A stretch of DNA of 64,000 nt from Aquimarina muelleri DSM 19832 (GTDB lineage Bacteria; Bacteroidota; Bacteroidia; Flavobacteriales; Flavobacteriaceae), in contig NZ_AUML01000016.1 of the NCBI RefSeq assembly GCF_000430665.1, forward strand, positions 1-64,000. The letters run 5' to 3'. The notes beneath the pieces are model-generated. The model was not told where the DNA came from. It did not search any database and worked only from the letters and a program-made list of their open reading frames with translations. Below, piece after piece: positions 53,165 to 62,541 of this stretch. Position numbers and translations under genes: made by a program. Every line of letters starts with the position of its first letter. Position 1 is the stretch's first letter.

Positions 53165-54226
53165 ATGCCAGAAACAAAACAATCTTTACATAAACGAAAC
53201 AACCAATTAGCAAATGTAAACAGGCAGTTAGAGATTTTAAATAATGGAATCTTTGCTAATGGCGAACTTCCTAAATTTGCAGATAAAATTGCAGAAATAG
53301 GACACTCGCCTTTACGTCCTAATACATTAGAAATCCTTCAAATCAATGTTGGATATATGTGCAATCAAGTTTGTGAACATTGCCATGTTGATGCTGGCCC
53401 CGATCGTAAAGAGATTATGACAAAAGAAACTATGTTACAATGTCTGGAGGTTATTAAAAAAACAGGAGCACACACTCTGGATTTAACAGGTGGAGCGCCA
53501 GAAATGAACCCGAATTTTAGATGGTTTGTAGAAGAAGCTAGTAAAGCTGGAATTAAAGATTTTATCGTTCGTAGTAATCTAACTATAATAAGAGCTAACA
53601 AAAAGTATTACGATCTTCCTGATTTCTTTAAAGAACATAATGTGCATGTGATTTCCTCTATGCCACACTGGACCAGAGGAAAAACAGATAAACAAAGGGG
53701 TGATGGTGTTTTTGATGCATCTATAAAAGCACTACAAGAACTTAATGATCGAGGATATGGTATGCCTGATAGTGATTTAAGACTCGATTTGGTATACAAC
53801 CCTTCTGGAGCATTTTTACCAGGGGATCAGGTGGCTATGGAAAAAGATTTTAAAAAAGCACTACTCGAAGATTTTAATATTCAATTTCATCATCTTTTTG
53901 CTATTACTAATTTGCCTATTAGTCGATTTTTAGATTACTTAATTGCTTCCGAAAATTATGAAGATTATATGTATGCCCTTGTAGAGGCATACAATCCATC
54001 GGCAGTAGCAAATGTAATGTGTACCAATACCATATCTGTAAGCTGGGATGGTTGGTTGTATGATTGTGATTTTAACCAAATGCTAGATCTCAAAGTAGCC
54101 AGTAAAGTAAAGCACATAAGCGAGTATAACGAAGAGTTACTTCAAAACCGAGACATTATTATCTCGCAACATTGTTATGGTTGTACTGCTGGTGCAGGAA
54201 GTAGTTGCCAAGGAACCGTTGCTTAA
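53165..54226 (+). CDS. arsS: Arsenosugar biosynthesis radical SAM protein ArsS
   Basis: A 353-residue radical SAM enzyme that couples the 5'-deoxyadenosyl group of SAM to methylated arsenic, giving a dimethylarsinoyl-adenosine intermediate. The 4Fe-4S motif is CNQVCEHC (Cys66, Cys70, Cys73). The SAM region shows DLTGGAPEMNPNFRW. The C-terminal half (DUF3641-like) has VMCTNTISVSWDGWLYDCDF and ends QHCYGCTAGAGSSCQGTVA, Cys-rich as for an auxiliary cluster or substrate-binding site. Followed by the rhodanese gene; all downstream genes are typical for this pathway. Confidence 0.92.
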   Translation: MPETKQSLHKRNNQLANVNRQLEILNNGIFANGELPKFADKIAEIGHSPLRPNTLEILQINVGYMCNQVCEHCHVDAGPDRKEIMTKETMLQCLEVIKKTGAHTLDLTGGAPEMNPNFRWFVEEASKAGIKDFIVRSNLTIIRANKKYYDLPDFFKEHNVHVISSMPHWTRGKTDKQRGDGVFDASIKALQELNDRGYGMPDSDLRLDLVYNPSGAFLPGDQVAMEKDFKKALLEDFNIQFHHLFAITNLPISRFLDYLIASENYEDYMYALVEAYNPSAVANVMCTNTISVSWDGWLYDCDFNQMLDLKVASKVKHISEYNEELLQNRDIIISQHCYGCTAGAGSSCQGTVA

Positions 54227-54243
54227 CTAATTATAGAATCTGG

Positions 54244-54741
54244 ATGAAAATTTTTACCCTTCTCATTACATTACTTTATATTACTACTGCAAGTGGTCAA
54301 AATTCATTAGAGGATCTTTTAAAAAAATATAATACTCATAGTATACCATACATTTCTGTTTCAGAATTACAAAAAATTAAGGATACTGTACTTATTTTAG
54401 ATGCCAGAGAAAAAAAAGAATACCAAATAAGTCATTTACAAGATGCTATTCATGTTGGGTATATCGATTTTAAGATCGATTCTGTTTTAAAACAAAACAT
54501 TCCCAAAGATTCTACTATTGTTGTGTATTGTAGTTTAGGAATTCGATCTGAAGATGTTTCAGAAAAACTTAAAAAAGCTGGATATACCAAAGTTTATAAC
54601 TTATACGGTGGTATTTTTGAATGGAAAAACCAAAATTATTCTGTAATAAACCCTAAAAACGAAGTAACCGAAGAAGTACATACATACTCCAAAGAATGGA
54701 GTATTTGGTTACGTAAAGGAATAAAAATATATACGAATTGA
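54244..54741 (+). CDS. Secreted rhodanese-like protein
   Basis: A 165-residue protein with a signal peptide (about 1-19, TTASGQ) and one rhodanese domain with the active-site loop CSLGIRSED, Cys being the persulfide carrier. The ATG at 54244 starts the signal peptide; the frame is open from 54205, but that part overlaps arsS. Periplasmic rhodaneses are seen in arsenosugar clusters; whether it serves arsenic chemistry (thiolation, for example) is not known. Its stop overlaps the TTG start of the next gene. Confidence 0.85.
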   Translation: MKIFTLLITLLYITTASGQNSLEDLLKKYNTHSIPYISVSELQKIKDTVLILDAREKKEYQISHLQDAIHVGYIDFKIDSVLKQNIPKDSTIVVYCSLGIRSEDVSEKLKKAGYTKVYNLYGGIFEWKNQNYSVINPKNEVTEEVHTYSKEWSIWLRKGIKIYTN

Positions 54742-55358
54742 AAGAAAAAAACCTCCTCTTAATATTTACCCGAAATCCAGAACTTGGCAAATGTAAAACT
54801 CGATTAGCAGCTACTATTGGGGAAGAAGCCGCATTAAAAATTTATACATTTTTACTACAACACACGGTTGCGATAACCAAAAATTTAGATGTTAAAAAGG
54901 AAGTCCATTATTCTGTAAAAATTAGAGACAATGACTTATGGAATCCCCATATTTACTCTAAAAAAAAACAATACGGAGATGATTTAGGACAAAGAATGGA
55001 ATATGCTTTTCTAAAAGGGTTTGAACAAGGATATGAAAACATCATTATTATAGGCAGTGATATGTATGATCTTAGCCAAAAAGATATTGAAAATGCATTT
55101 CTTGCTCTAGATACCCATGAGTATGTTATTGGTCCTGCAGAAGACGGAGGATACTATTTGTTTGGAATGAAATCCTTAAATTCACAAGTATTTAAAAATA
55201 AAGCCTGGGGAACAGAAACTGTTCTTGAAGACACCTTAAAAGATATTAAAGAAAAAAACCTAAAAGTATTAGAAGAGCGCAATGATATTGATTATTATGA
55301 AGATATTAAAGACATTGCTGTTTTTCAGAAATTTATAGACCAATACCATAAATCATGA
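54738..55358 (+). CDS. TIGR04282-type arsenosugar biosynthesis glycosyltransferase
   Basis: A 206-residue GT-A-fold enzyme. It starts at a TTG (54738-54740) that overlaps the rhodanese TGA, since the conserved strand NLLLIFTRNPELGKCKTRLA begins at once and no ATG precedes it. IIIGSDMYDLSQKDI and GPAEDGGYYLFGM complete the family pattern. Family members accompany arsS/arsM and are thought to attach a sugar or aglycone in arsenosugar synthesis. The downstream gene's ATG overlaps its stop (ATGA). Confidence 0.87.
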   Translation: MKEKNLLLIFTRNPELGKCKTRLAATIGEEAALKIYTFLLQHTVAITKNLDVKKEVHYSVKIRDNDLWNPHIYSKKKQYGDDLGQRMEYAFLKGFEQGYENIIIIGSDMYDLSQKDIENAFLALDTHEYVIGPAEDGGYYLFGMKSLNSQVFKNKAWGTETVLEDTLKDIKEKNLKVLEERNDIDYYEDIKDIAVFQKFIDQYHKS

Positions 55359-56167
55359 CCAAATTTATCGAAGAAACTACCGAATTCCTTCAAAAAAGAG
55401 GATTCGAAAACCCTGAAGTAGGAATCATACTAGGAACAGGATTAGGACAATTGATTGATGAAATCGAAATTATTAATGAAGTAAGCTATAATCACATTCC
55501 TAATTTTCCGACCGCAACGGTAGAGTTTCATAAGGGGAAATTAATATACGGAAAACTAGAAGGTAAAAATGTTATTATTATGCAAGGACGTTTTCATCTG
55601 TATGAAGGATATACCCTGCAAGATGTAACCTACCCTGTTCGAATCATGGAAAAACTGGGCATTAAAACATTATTGGTTTCTAATGCATCTGGAGCAATTA
55701 ACTTAAATTTTAAAAAAGGAGAGTTAATGCTTATAGATGATCATATTAATTTACAAGGAGGCTCTCCTTTGGCTTTTAAAGGTGTAGAAAAACTAGGAAG
55801 CCGTTTTACAGATATGAGCGCACCTTATCATTCAGCTATTAACTCTACGCTCGAGTCCATTGCAAAAAATAATAATATCACCCTTCATAAAGGAGTATAT
55901 GCCTCTGTAGTAGGACCACAATTAGAAACCCGTGCAGAATATCGATATCTTAAAATCATAGGAGCTGATGCTGTAGGAATGAGCACAGTGCCCGAGGTAA
56001 TTGTAGCTAACCATTTAGAGTTACCTGTTGCTGCTGTATCTGTACTAACCGATGAGTGTGATCCAGATAATCTAAACCCTGTTAATATTAGTGAGATCAT
56101 AGCAATGGCAGAAAAAGCAGAACCAAACATGATTTTATTATTTAAAGAATTGATTAAATCCTTATAA
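55355..56167 (+). CDS. Purine-nucleoside phosphorylase
   Basis: A 270-residue type I (trimeric) purine nucleoside phosphorylase, releasing the base from a nucleoside with phosphate. Motifs: GIILGTGLGQL (phosphate site), MQGRFHLYEGY, LVSNASGAIN, and DAVGMSTVPEVIVANHLELP. Within an arsenosugar cluster it would be suited to removing adenine from the arsenic-adenosine product of ArsS, giving an arsenic-containing ribose-1-phosphate; this is an inference. It lies between a glycosyltransferase (4-nt overlap) and arsM (3-nt gap). Confidence 0.92.
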   Translation: MTKFIEETTEFLQKRGFENPEVGIILGTGLGQLIDEIEIINEVSYNHIPNFPTATVEFHKGKLIYGKLEGKNVIIMQGRFHLYEGYTLQDVTYPVRIMEKLGIKTLLVSNASGAINLNFKKGELMLIDDHINLQGGSPLAFKGVEKLGSRFTDMSAPYHSAINSTLESIAKNNNITLHKGVYASVVGPQLETRAEYRYLKIIGADAVGMSTVPEVIVANHLELPVAAVSVLTDECDPDNLNPVNISEIIAMAEKAEPNMILLFKELIKSL

Positions 56168-56170
56168 TTT

Positions 56171-57139
56171 ATGAGCTATTTAGATACCACTCACGATGTC
56201 TATAAAGAAGCTGCATTAACCCCAGATGTGGGTTTGTGTTGTACTACAAATCCTATTTGGGAGCTACCCGGTCTTAAAATACCTAAAATCATGCAAGAAA
56301 TGAATTATGGGTGTGGTAGTACAGTTAATGCTCGTGATTTAACCAATACTCCTAAAATTTTATATGTAGGTGTTGGTGGCGGAATGGAATTGCTACAATT
56401 CGCCTATTTTTCTCGTCAAAAAAGTGGTGTTATTGGAGTCGATGTAGTTAAGGAAATGCTAGAAGCTTCTCGCAAAAATTTTAAAGAAGCCGAAGAACAA
56501 AATGATTGGTTTAAAAGTGAATTTGTGGATCTAAGATATGGAGACGCCCTACATCTGCCTGTAGACGATAATAGTATAGACGTAGCAGCGCAAAACTGTT
56601 TATTCAATATTTTTAAAGCCGAAGACCTGCGAAAAGCAATTGAAGAAATGTATCGGGTACTAAAACCACATGGTAGATTAGTAATGAGTGATCCAACTTG
56701 TGAGCAACCAATGAACGATAATTTACGTAACGACGAGCGCTTAAGAGCACTCTGCCTAAGTGGTAGTTTGCCAATCTCCGAATATGTAAAAGCATTAACC
56801 GATGTTGGTTTTGGAACCATAGAAATAAGAGCCCGAAAACCATATAGAATTCTGGATCCTAATAATTATGATACTAACGAGCTTATTTATATAGAATCTA
56901 TAGAAGTTGCTGCAATTAAAGACCCTATACCCGCAGATGGCCCTTGTATATTTACTGGTAAAGCTGCTATATACTATGGGGATCAGGATTATTTTGATGA
57001 TAAAAAAGGACATATCCTACTTAAAAACCAACCAATCGCAATATGCGATAAAACTGCTGGCGCATTAGCAAGCTTGGGCAGAAATGATCTATTTATCAGC
57101 GAATCTACCTACCATTATGATGGAGGCGGATGCTGTTAA
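56171..57139 (+). CDS. arsM: Arsenite methyltransferase ArsM (arsenosugar type)
   Basis: A 322-residue SAM-dependent methyltransferase that methylates As(III) to dimethylated arsenic. The SAM loop is YVGVGGGMELLQ. Cysteines suited to As binding are seen: CC at 23-24, the pair in MNYGCGS, and the PTCEQP segment. The C-terminus ends in GGGCC, common in the arsenosugar-type ArsM. A terminator follows. Its product is the substrate expected for ArsS, encoded five genes upstream. Confidence 0.92.
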   Translation: MSYLDTTHDVYKEAALTPDVGLCCTTNPIWELPGLKIPKIMQEMNYGCGSTVNARDLTNTPKILYVGVGGGMELLQFAYFSRQKSGVIGVDVVKEMLEASRKNFKEAEEQNDWFKSEFVDLRYGDALHLPVDDNSIDVAAQNCLFNIFKAEDLRKAIEEMYRVLKPHGRLVMSDPTCEQPMNDNLRNDERLRALCLSGSLPISEYVKALTDVGFGTIEIRARKPYRILDPNNYDTNELIYIESIEVAAIKDPIPADGPCIFTGKAAIYYGDQDYFDDKKGHILLKNQPIAICDKTAGALASLGRNDLFISESTYHYDGGGCC

Positions 57140-57170
57140 AAAAAGGGTGGCTAACTATTTATAAACCCAG

Positions 57171-57208
57171 GAAGTCAAAAACTAATTTTTGTTTTTGGCT
57201 TCTTTTTT
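57171..57208 (+). terminator. Intrinsic terminator after arsM
   Basis: GAAGTCAAAAAC (57171-57182) pairs with GTTTTTGGCTTC (57191-57202, one G-U pair) round an 8-nt loop, and T6 follows. It lies 32 nt after the arsM stop and separates the first transcript from the following DUF547 and glycosyltransferase genes. Confidence 0.85.
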
Positions 57209-57321
57209 GCTTTTTACTATAAAAAAATCATGTTTTACCTGTAAGTTTATATATCAACCTACTACTAATAATGAGAATAAAAAATAATCGCTTACCGTAA
57301 GAAAAAACCACACAATAATTT

Positions 57322-57484
57322 ATACGATTTACGGATGAGAATTGCGTATAAATAATTGCAAAGGTTTTTCGCTAGATTGATGAATCAAATTAAAGAATAG
57401 CCATAGCTATTGTTTCATTTTATGAAGAAAATATAGTAGAAAAAGAATGCGATTATATGCGAGATTTTTATTCGTAAATCGTAT
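57322..57484. repeat. 163-bp palindromic MITE-like element
   Basis: The outermost inverted pair is ATACGATTTACG (57322-57333) with its exact complement at 57473-57484, and similarity continues inward for about 20 nt. At the exact centre is AATAGC-CATA-GCTATT (57396-57411). No coding capacity. It fills most of the 57209-57511 gap between arsM and the DUF547 gene and has the same build (terminal repeats plus a central hairpin) as the 167-bp element, but not its sequence. Confidence 0.7.
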
Positions 57485-57511
57485 TACAAATATTTTAAAA
57501 AAAATTATAAA

Positions 57512-58222
57512 ATGATAGCCCCTAAATTTATAGTAATAGCATGTGCCTTATTTTTTAACCCCATAATAGCACAAAACAATTTTGATCATAATGTATGGGA
57601 CCAAGCCCTTTTATTAAATGTATCTGAAGATGGAAAAGTAGATTATAATGGTTTTATGAGAGACAGCTCGCAATTGTATACCTATTTTACACAACTTTCT
57701 GAAAATACCCCAAAAGAAAGTTGGACTCGAGAAGAAAAATTAGCCTACTGGATCAATGCATATAATGCATATACTATTAAGCTTGTTATTGATAGTTATC
57801 CTATTAAAAGCATTAAAGATCTGGAGGATCCTTGGGGCAAAAAATTCTTCAAGATAGATGGAGAATGGTATAGTTTGGGAGAATTAGAACACAAAATCCT
57901 AAGAAAATTTGGAGATCCAAGAATTCACTTTGCTATTAACTGTGCTTCTTTTTCTTGTCCTGTAGTTTGGAACCGAGCTTACACCGCAGACAACCTTAAT
58001 AATGCATTAGATACACAAACCAAAAAATTTATAAACGATCCTACCAGAAATACAATTACCAAAGATAAAGTAAGCGTCTCTAAAATTTTTACTTGGTACA
58101 AAAAAGACTTTAAGGTAAATGGTGGTGATGTTAAAGATTTTATCAATCGGTATGCTACCGTAAAAATAGATAACCAATCAAAAAAAGGATATAAAGAATA
58201 TGATTGGAGCTTAAATGAGTAA
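57512..58222 (+). CDS. Secreted DUF547-family protein (arsenosugar-cluster paralogue)
   Basis: A 236-residue exported protein, signal peptide about 1-20 (ending IIAQ). DUF547 landmarks: YWINAYNAYTIKLVIDSYP, IHFAINCASFSCPVVW with conserved cysteines, and FTWYKKDF. It is the same length as the paralogue at 43976-44686. DUF547 genes regularly occur beside TIGR04283 glycosyltransferases in arsenosugar clusters; the function is unknown. Confidence 0.88.
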   Translation: MIAPKFIVIACALFFNPIIAQNNFDHNVWDQALLLNVSEDGKVDYNGFMRDSSQLYTYFTQLSENTPKESWTREEKLAYWINAYNAYTIKLVIDSYPIKSIKDLEDPWGKKFFKIDGEWYSLGELEHKILRKFGDPRIHFAINCASFSCPVVWNRAYTADNLNNALDTQTKKFINDPTRNTITKDKVSVSKIFTWYKKDFKVNGGDVKDFINRYATVKIDNQSKKGYKEYDWSLNE

Positions 58223-58264
58223 ATTTATACCAGTTATTGTTGTCTAATAGAATTTTATATAGAA

Positions 58265-58975
58265 TTGAAAATATCTATCGTTATCCCAATTTTAAATGAA
58301 GCAGAAACTATTAATACTCTGATTACTCATTTAATTAAATCACTTCATTCTACAAAAAACATAGAAGAAATTGTTATTGTAGACGGTGGTAGTATAGACG
58401 GCTCTATAGATATAGTTACTGCTTTTTCGAAGGGTAAAAAAATTCCGATTCGTATTATTTCTTCTAATAAAGGTCGCGCTAAGCAATTAAATGCTGGCGC
58501 GGCTGTTGCAATGGGAGATATTTTATATTTTTTGCATGCAGATTCTTTTCCTCCGCAAAGTTTTGATACCTATATCATCGATGAAGTACTAAAAGGTAAT
58601 GAAGCGGGCTGTTTTAGAATGAAATTTGATTCTAGTCACTGGTGGTTGCATTTTTTAGGTTGGTTAACCCAATTTAAAAGTAAACGATGCCGAGGAGGAG
58701 ACCAAAGCCAGTTTATTACTACCTCTCTTTTTAAAAAAATCGACGGGTACGACGAATCTTATATCGTTTATGAAGATAATGATCTGGTAGATCGCCTTTT
58801 TGCAATAGATAAATTTGTAATTATCCCAAAAAATGTGATTACTTCTGCACGGCGCTATAACGAGGTTGGTGTATGGCGTTTACAATATCATTTTTTAAAT
58901 ATTCATATGCGTAGATGGATGGGAGCTTCCTCTCAAGAATTATATCAATATTACAAAGATAAAGTTACATCATGA
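58265..58975 (+). CDS. TIGR04283-type arsenosugar biosynthesis glycosyltransferase
   Basis: A 236-residue GT2-type enzyme beginning at a TTG (58265-58267), because the first conserved strand (KISIVIPILNEAETINTLI) starts at once and no in-frame ATG precedes it. EIVIVDGGSIDGS binds the nucleotide-sugar and FLHADSFPP holds the metal-binding DxD-like site; RCRGGDQSQFI follows. Presumably adds a sugar to the arsenic compound. It is the last gene of the cluster and ends 20 nt from the end of the convergent CHAT gene. Confidence 0.87.
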   Translation: MKISIVIPILNEAETINTLITHLIKSLHSTKNIEEIVIVDGGSIDGSIDIVTAFSKGKKIPIRIISSNKGRAKQLNAGAAVAMGDILYFLHADSFPPQSFDTYIIDEVLKGNEAGCFRMKFDSSHWWLHFLGWLTQFKSKRCRGGDQSQFITTSLFKKIDGYDESYIVYEDNDLVDRLFAIDKFVIIPKNVITSARRYNEVGVWRLQYHFLNIHMRRWMGASSQELYQYYKDKVTS

Positions 58976-58995
58976 TATTCAATGAATTTAATTAT

Positions 58996-61900
58996 TTAGT
59001 ATGTATCTGGTTTTTTACTTTTTTTGCGATACCAAAACAAAATCAAAATTATAATACCCAATATTCCTAATCCCAGAACCCAATACAAAAATGTGTTATT
59101 GCTAAAAGGAATTGGTGCTACATCACCAATCAAATAAAACCCTCCCCAATAAAAAGGTTGCGTTCGGTTTATATTTGCTGTAGCTAGATATTGTAATTTT
59201 GCTTGCTGTAATGCTTTTGCTTTATTCATTCCCGATTTTAAATTGGTGTAAAAATATTGCATAATCTCTGGAGTAGTCTGATCAGACACTTCCCAACTGG
59301 TTAGTACTAAACTTTTGGTACCTGCGTATTGAAAAGCAGTACCCAAACTCATAATCCCTTCACCCCTGGCAATTTTACCTGCGCCTGTATTACATGCACT
59401 AAGCACCGTAAGCTCTGCTGGGATATCCAATGCAAATAACTCGTGACTGTATAGCATATTATCTTCCATAGTATCGGTACTTTTCGTAAAATATAATTTA
59501 GAGTTCTCTGGTCGTTCATTATCTACTTCACCATGCAAAGCAAGGTGTAATATTGAATATGCATTTGCTTTTTTCTTAAAGTTTTTTTCTACTGCCTCCG
59601 CTCCAAAATAATACTGTCCATCGATAATAGACGATATTGCTTTGATTTCTTTACGTGTACCAGGCAAATCCTCTCCTGCATTTCTTAATGCTGAAAGACG
59701 CATCGTATTGGTCTTGGTGGCTTGCACACTATCTGAAAATGAAAATGCCAAACACTCCTGTTCCGTTTTTGAAGATATGTTTTTATTGTTTTTTGAAAAT
59801 AATACGTTTGCCGAATTCGCATACGATATCGCAAAATCTTTAAGCAGATAAGATAACTTTGCAGGATCGTTAGAAACATCGTTTTTGGTAAGCAACAACT
59901 CAAAATTAAGATGCCATAAAGATCCATCGGGTATAATAATAAGTTGATCCCCTGTACACTGATCTATTACAGGAGCAATGAGTTGGGTATACAAACTATG
60001 TCCTACCTTTTTATATTCGCTTATCTCTTGATTGATAATTGCCTCTCGTAGTTTTTCTACAGCAGTATTAAGATCTGGTGTTTTTAACTCGTGTACAGTA
60101 TTCTTATTTTTGGATATCGTAAATGCATAGGTGATACTATCTGTTGTAAAAAATTCTAGCAAAGTAGTACGCTCTCCTAAATCACCTTGCATATCTCCAA
60201 CACTACTGCTATTTTTTTGATGCTTTAACTTGTAGTATTTTGGATACTCTTTTTCTAACACTTCTGTTATCGAATCTTGTTGCCTAGCAATAGTAAAAAG
60301 CTGGTTTTCATAATTATTAATTTTTGAAGAATCTGTCTTGATCTCGGTACGCTCCTCTGTAATTTTGGATTGATAAAAGGATCTATCGATACGCAACTGT
60401 TTTTCTAAATCTACCAGATCTGCAGGTAATCCTGTAAATTTTTTAGCATTAGATTCTGTTAAGATCTCTTGTAATGTATTCGCCTTGCTTTTCTCAGCAA
60501 AATAAAAAGCTTGTTCCAAATATTTAGGATCTTTTTGTAAAGCATACTGTAAAATTTGTCCTTTTATTGCTCCTTGGTATACTTTTTTTACTTTTTGAGA
60601 AAAAGCTACTTTATCTTGATAATTGGTATACGTTTGCCGAATATAATTAATTATGGTATCTGCTTTTTGATAGGTAGCAACTGCATCTTCAAGACTATGT
60701 ACTTCCTTGTTTTCCTGATAGCGATACATATACGCTGTTGCCTGATCTTTTAGGGTAGTTAACAAGATATTTGGATCCCGATATTGCTCTATATCCAGTT
60801 TGTTTGTAACAATGGTATCTTTTGGGATATAATTAGACTGTATTGCTTTTTGATAATACTCCAGACCTTTGGCAACGTTTTTTTGCGCAACGTATACGTT
60901 TGCTATATGAGTATAGGTAAGGGCTACTTTGGGGTGGTGTTCTCCAAATATGCTACGTCGTATTTCTAATGATTTTTGGTGATTTTTAGTTGCTGCAGTA
61001 TGGTCTTCTTTTTTAAAATACGTATTTGCTAGGTTTTCATACGAACTTGCAATATCTGGATGGTACTCTCCAAATACGTAAGTTCTAATCTTTAAAGATT
61101 TATCATAATAATATAATGCAGAATCGTATTGCTTTTTAGCATGATACATCTCTCCTATATCATTATACGTATCTGCTATCTCAGAATTGTTTTGATCAAA
61201 TAGCCTTGTTCGTATATCTAAAGCTTTTTTATAATATACTAACGATTCCTCAAAATTTCCTTTTAATCGGTATATATTACCTATATTATTATAATTAAGA
61301 GCGGTATGAATGTAGTCTTCTCCAAATTTTTCAATATTATTATACAATGCTTTTTTATAATATTTTAAGGCTCTATCATATTCCCCTTTATGTTTGTATA
61401 TAACTCCAATATTATTATAAACTGAGTAACATTTTTTCTTATTCTGTTTGGATAAATTAGTTCTAATAGCAACTGCTTTATTATAATAGACCATCGCTTT
61501 TTCATGTTCTCCTTTTTGTTTATAACAAATTCCTATTAAGTTAAGAGCAGAAACTACATTATGGTCATTTCTCCCGTATAAATGGATCATTACAGATAAA
61601 AATTTCTCCAAATAAGGAAGAGCTTTTTCATATTCTCCTTTTTTTCGATATATATTGCCTATAACTCGGTTGCATATTGCTACTTTTTCATTGTTAGTAT
61701 TATATATATTTTTTCGAATGTTTAATGATTTGTTAAAATAATTTAATGCTTTATCGTATTCTTCATTTTTATCATATGTTAGACCTATACTTAATAAAGT
61801 ATTGCCCATATCTATATGATCACTATCCAATACTCTTTTTCGAATATTTAATGATTTATTATAAAAATGTAATGCTATATCATATTCTTGCAAATAAAAA

Positions 61901-62541
61901 TAAGTAGTACCAATAATATAATATGAAGTAGCAATACTATGATGATTTTCACCAAAAACTTTAATTTTTATATCAAGAGCTCTTTTCTGGTACTTCAAAG
62001 CTTTATCATACTCTCCCATTAATTGATACACCCAACTAAGATTACTATACGCTCCTGCAATATGAGGGTTGTTTTTTGGTAAAGTTGCTAATCGAATTTG
62101 TAGTGTTTTTTGAAAAAAGCCTAAAGCATTTTTATAATCTGAATGTTTTAAAGCATGGTATTTCCCTAAATTGTAATATGTATACGCTTTTTCTGTTTTA
62201 TTTCTGCTTAAGTAGGTTGTACTAATCTCTAATGCCTTATTAGCATTCTTTAAGGATTCTTCATATTTAGAATCTAGGATATAGCTTTCTGCTATTTTAT
62301 TATAACATCTTGCTACTCTTTCCCAAGCTTTTGCTTTTTGATAAATGAATACTGCTTTTTTAAAAAGTGCTACAGATTGTGTATACTCTGCATGTACTAA
62401 AAGAGAATCTCCTTTTGTAAAATATTGGGTTGCAGCAATAGTATCGGTTGCCTTTTGGCTATATCCAAAAATGGTACACAAAAAAATTAAACACCTCGTA
62501 AAGTATACAGGCATTTTATGTAATAGTATCGGTATTCTCAT
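58996..62541 (-). CDS. TPR-CHAT protein with C-terminal membrane anchor
   Basis: An 1181-residue exported protein: signal peptide (about 10-28, FGYSQ), then about twelve TPR units (about 60-570, kinesin-light-chain type, e.g. GEYDKALKYQKRALDIKI), a long helical linker, and a CHAT (caspase/separase-like) protease domain (about 800-1145). The catalytic dyad is present: His1003 in LHLALHGE and Cys1050 in VLSACNTGAG. One transmembrane helix (about 1150-1171) and a basic tail (YRKKSKKPDTY) end it. The implied topology is TPR and CHAT in the periplasm, tail in the cytoplasm. It is divergent from a sigma-factor gene. Confidence 0.9.
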   Translation of the reverse strand: MRIPILLHKMPVYFTRCLIFLCTIFGYSQKATDTIAATQYFTKGDSLLVHAEYTQSVALFKKAVFIYQKAKAWERVARCYNKIAESYILDSKYEESLKNANKALEISTTYLSRNKTEKAYTYYNLGKYHALKHSDYKNALGFFQKTLQIRLATLPKNNPHIAGAYSNLSWVYQLMGEYDKALKYQKRALDIKIKVFGENHHSIATSYYIIGTTYFYLQEYDIALHFYNKSLNIRKRVLDSDHIDMGNTLLSIGLTYDKNEEYDKALNYFNKSLNIRKNIYNTNNEKVAICNRVIGNIYRKKGEYEKALPYLEKFLSVMIHLYGRNDHNVVSALNLIGICYKQKGEHEKAMVYYNKAVAIRTNLSKQNKKKCYSVYNNIGVIYKHKGEYDRALKYYKKALYNNIEKFGEDYIHTALNYNNIGNIYRLKGNFEESLVYYKKALDIRTRLFDQNNSEIADTYNDIGEMYHAKKQYDSALYYYDKSLKIRTYVFGEYHPDIASSYENLANTYFKKEDHTAATKNHQKSLEIRRSIFGEHHPKVALTYTHIANVYVAQKNVAKGLEYYQKAIQSNYIPKDTIVTNKLDIEQYRDPNILLTTLKDQATAYMYRYQENKEVHSLEDAVATYQKADTIINYIRQTYTNYQDKVAFSQKVKKVYQGAIKGQILQYALQKDPKYLEQAFYFAEKSKANTLQEILTESNAKKFTGLPADLVDLEKQLRIDRSFYQSKITEERTEIKTDSSKINNYENQLFTIARQQDSITEVLEKEYPKYYKLKHQKNSSSVGDMQGDLGERTTLLEFFTTDSITYAFTISKNKNTVHELKTPDLNTAVEKLREAIINQEISEYKKVGHSLYTQLIAPVIDQCTGDQLIIIPDGSLWHLNFELLLTKNDVSNDPAKLSYLLKDFAISYANSANVLFSKNNKNISSKTEQECLAFSFSDSVQATKTNTMRLSALRNAGEDLPGTRKEIKAISSIIDGQYYFGAEAVEKNFKKKANAYSILHLALHGEVDNERPENSKLYFTKSTDTMEDNMLYSHELFALDIPAELTVLSACNTGAGKIARGEGIMSLGTAFQYAGTKSLVLTSWEVSDQTTPEIMQYFYTNLKSGMNKAKALQQAKLQYLATANINRTQPFYWGGFYLIGDVAPIPFSNNTFLYWVLGLGILGIIILILFWYRKKSKKPDTY

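Noticed and set aside
58996-62541. Craspase-like CRISPR TPR-CHAT effector
   Set aside because: The protein has a signal peptide and membrane anchor, and no gRAMP (Cas7-11-like) gene or CRISPR array is present.
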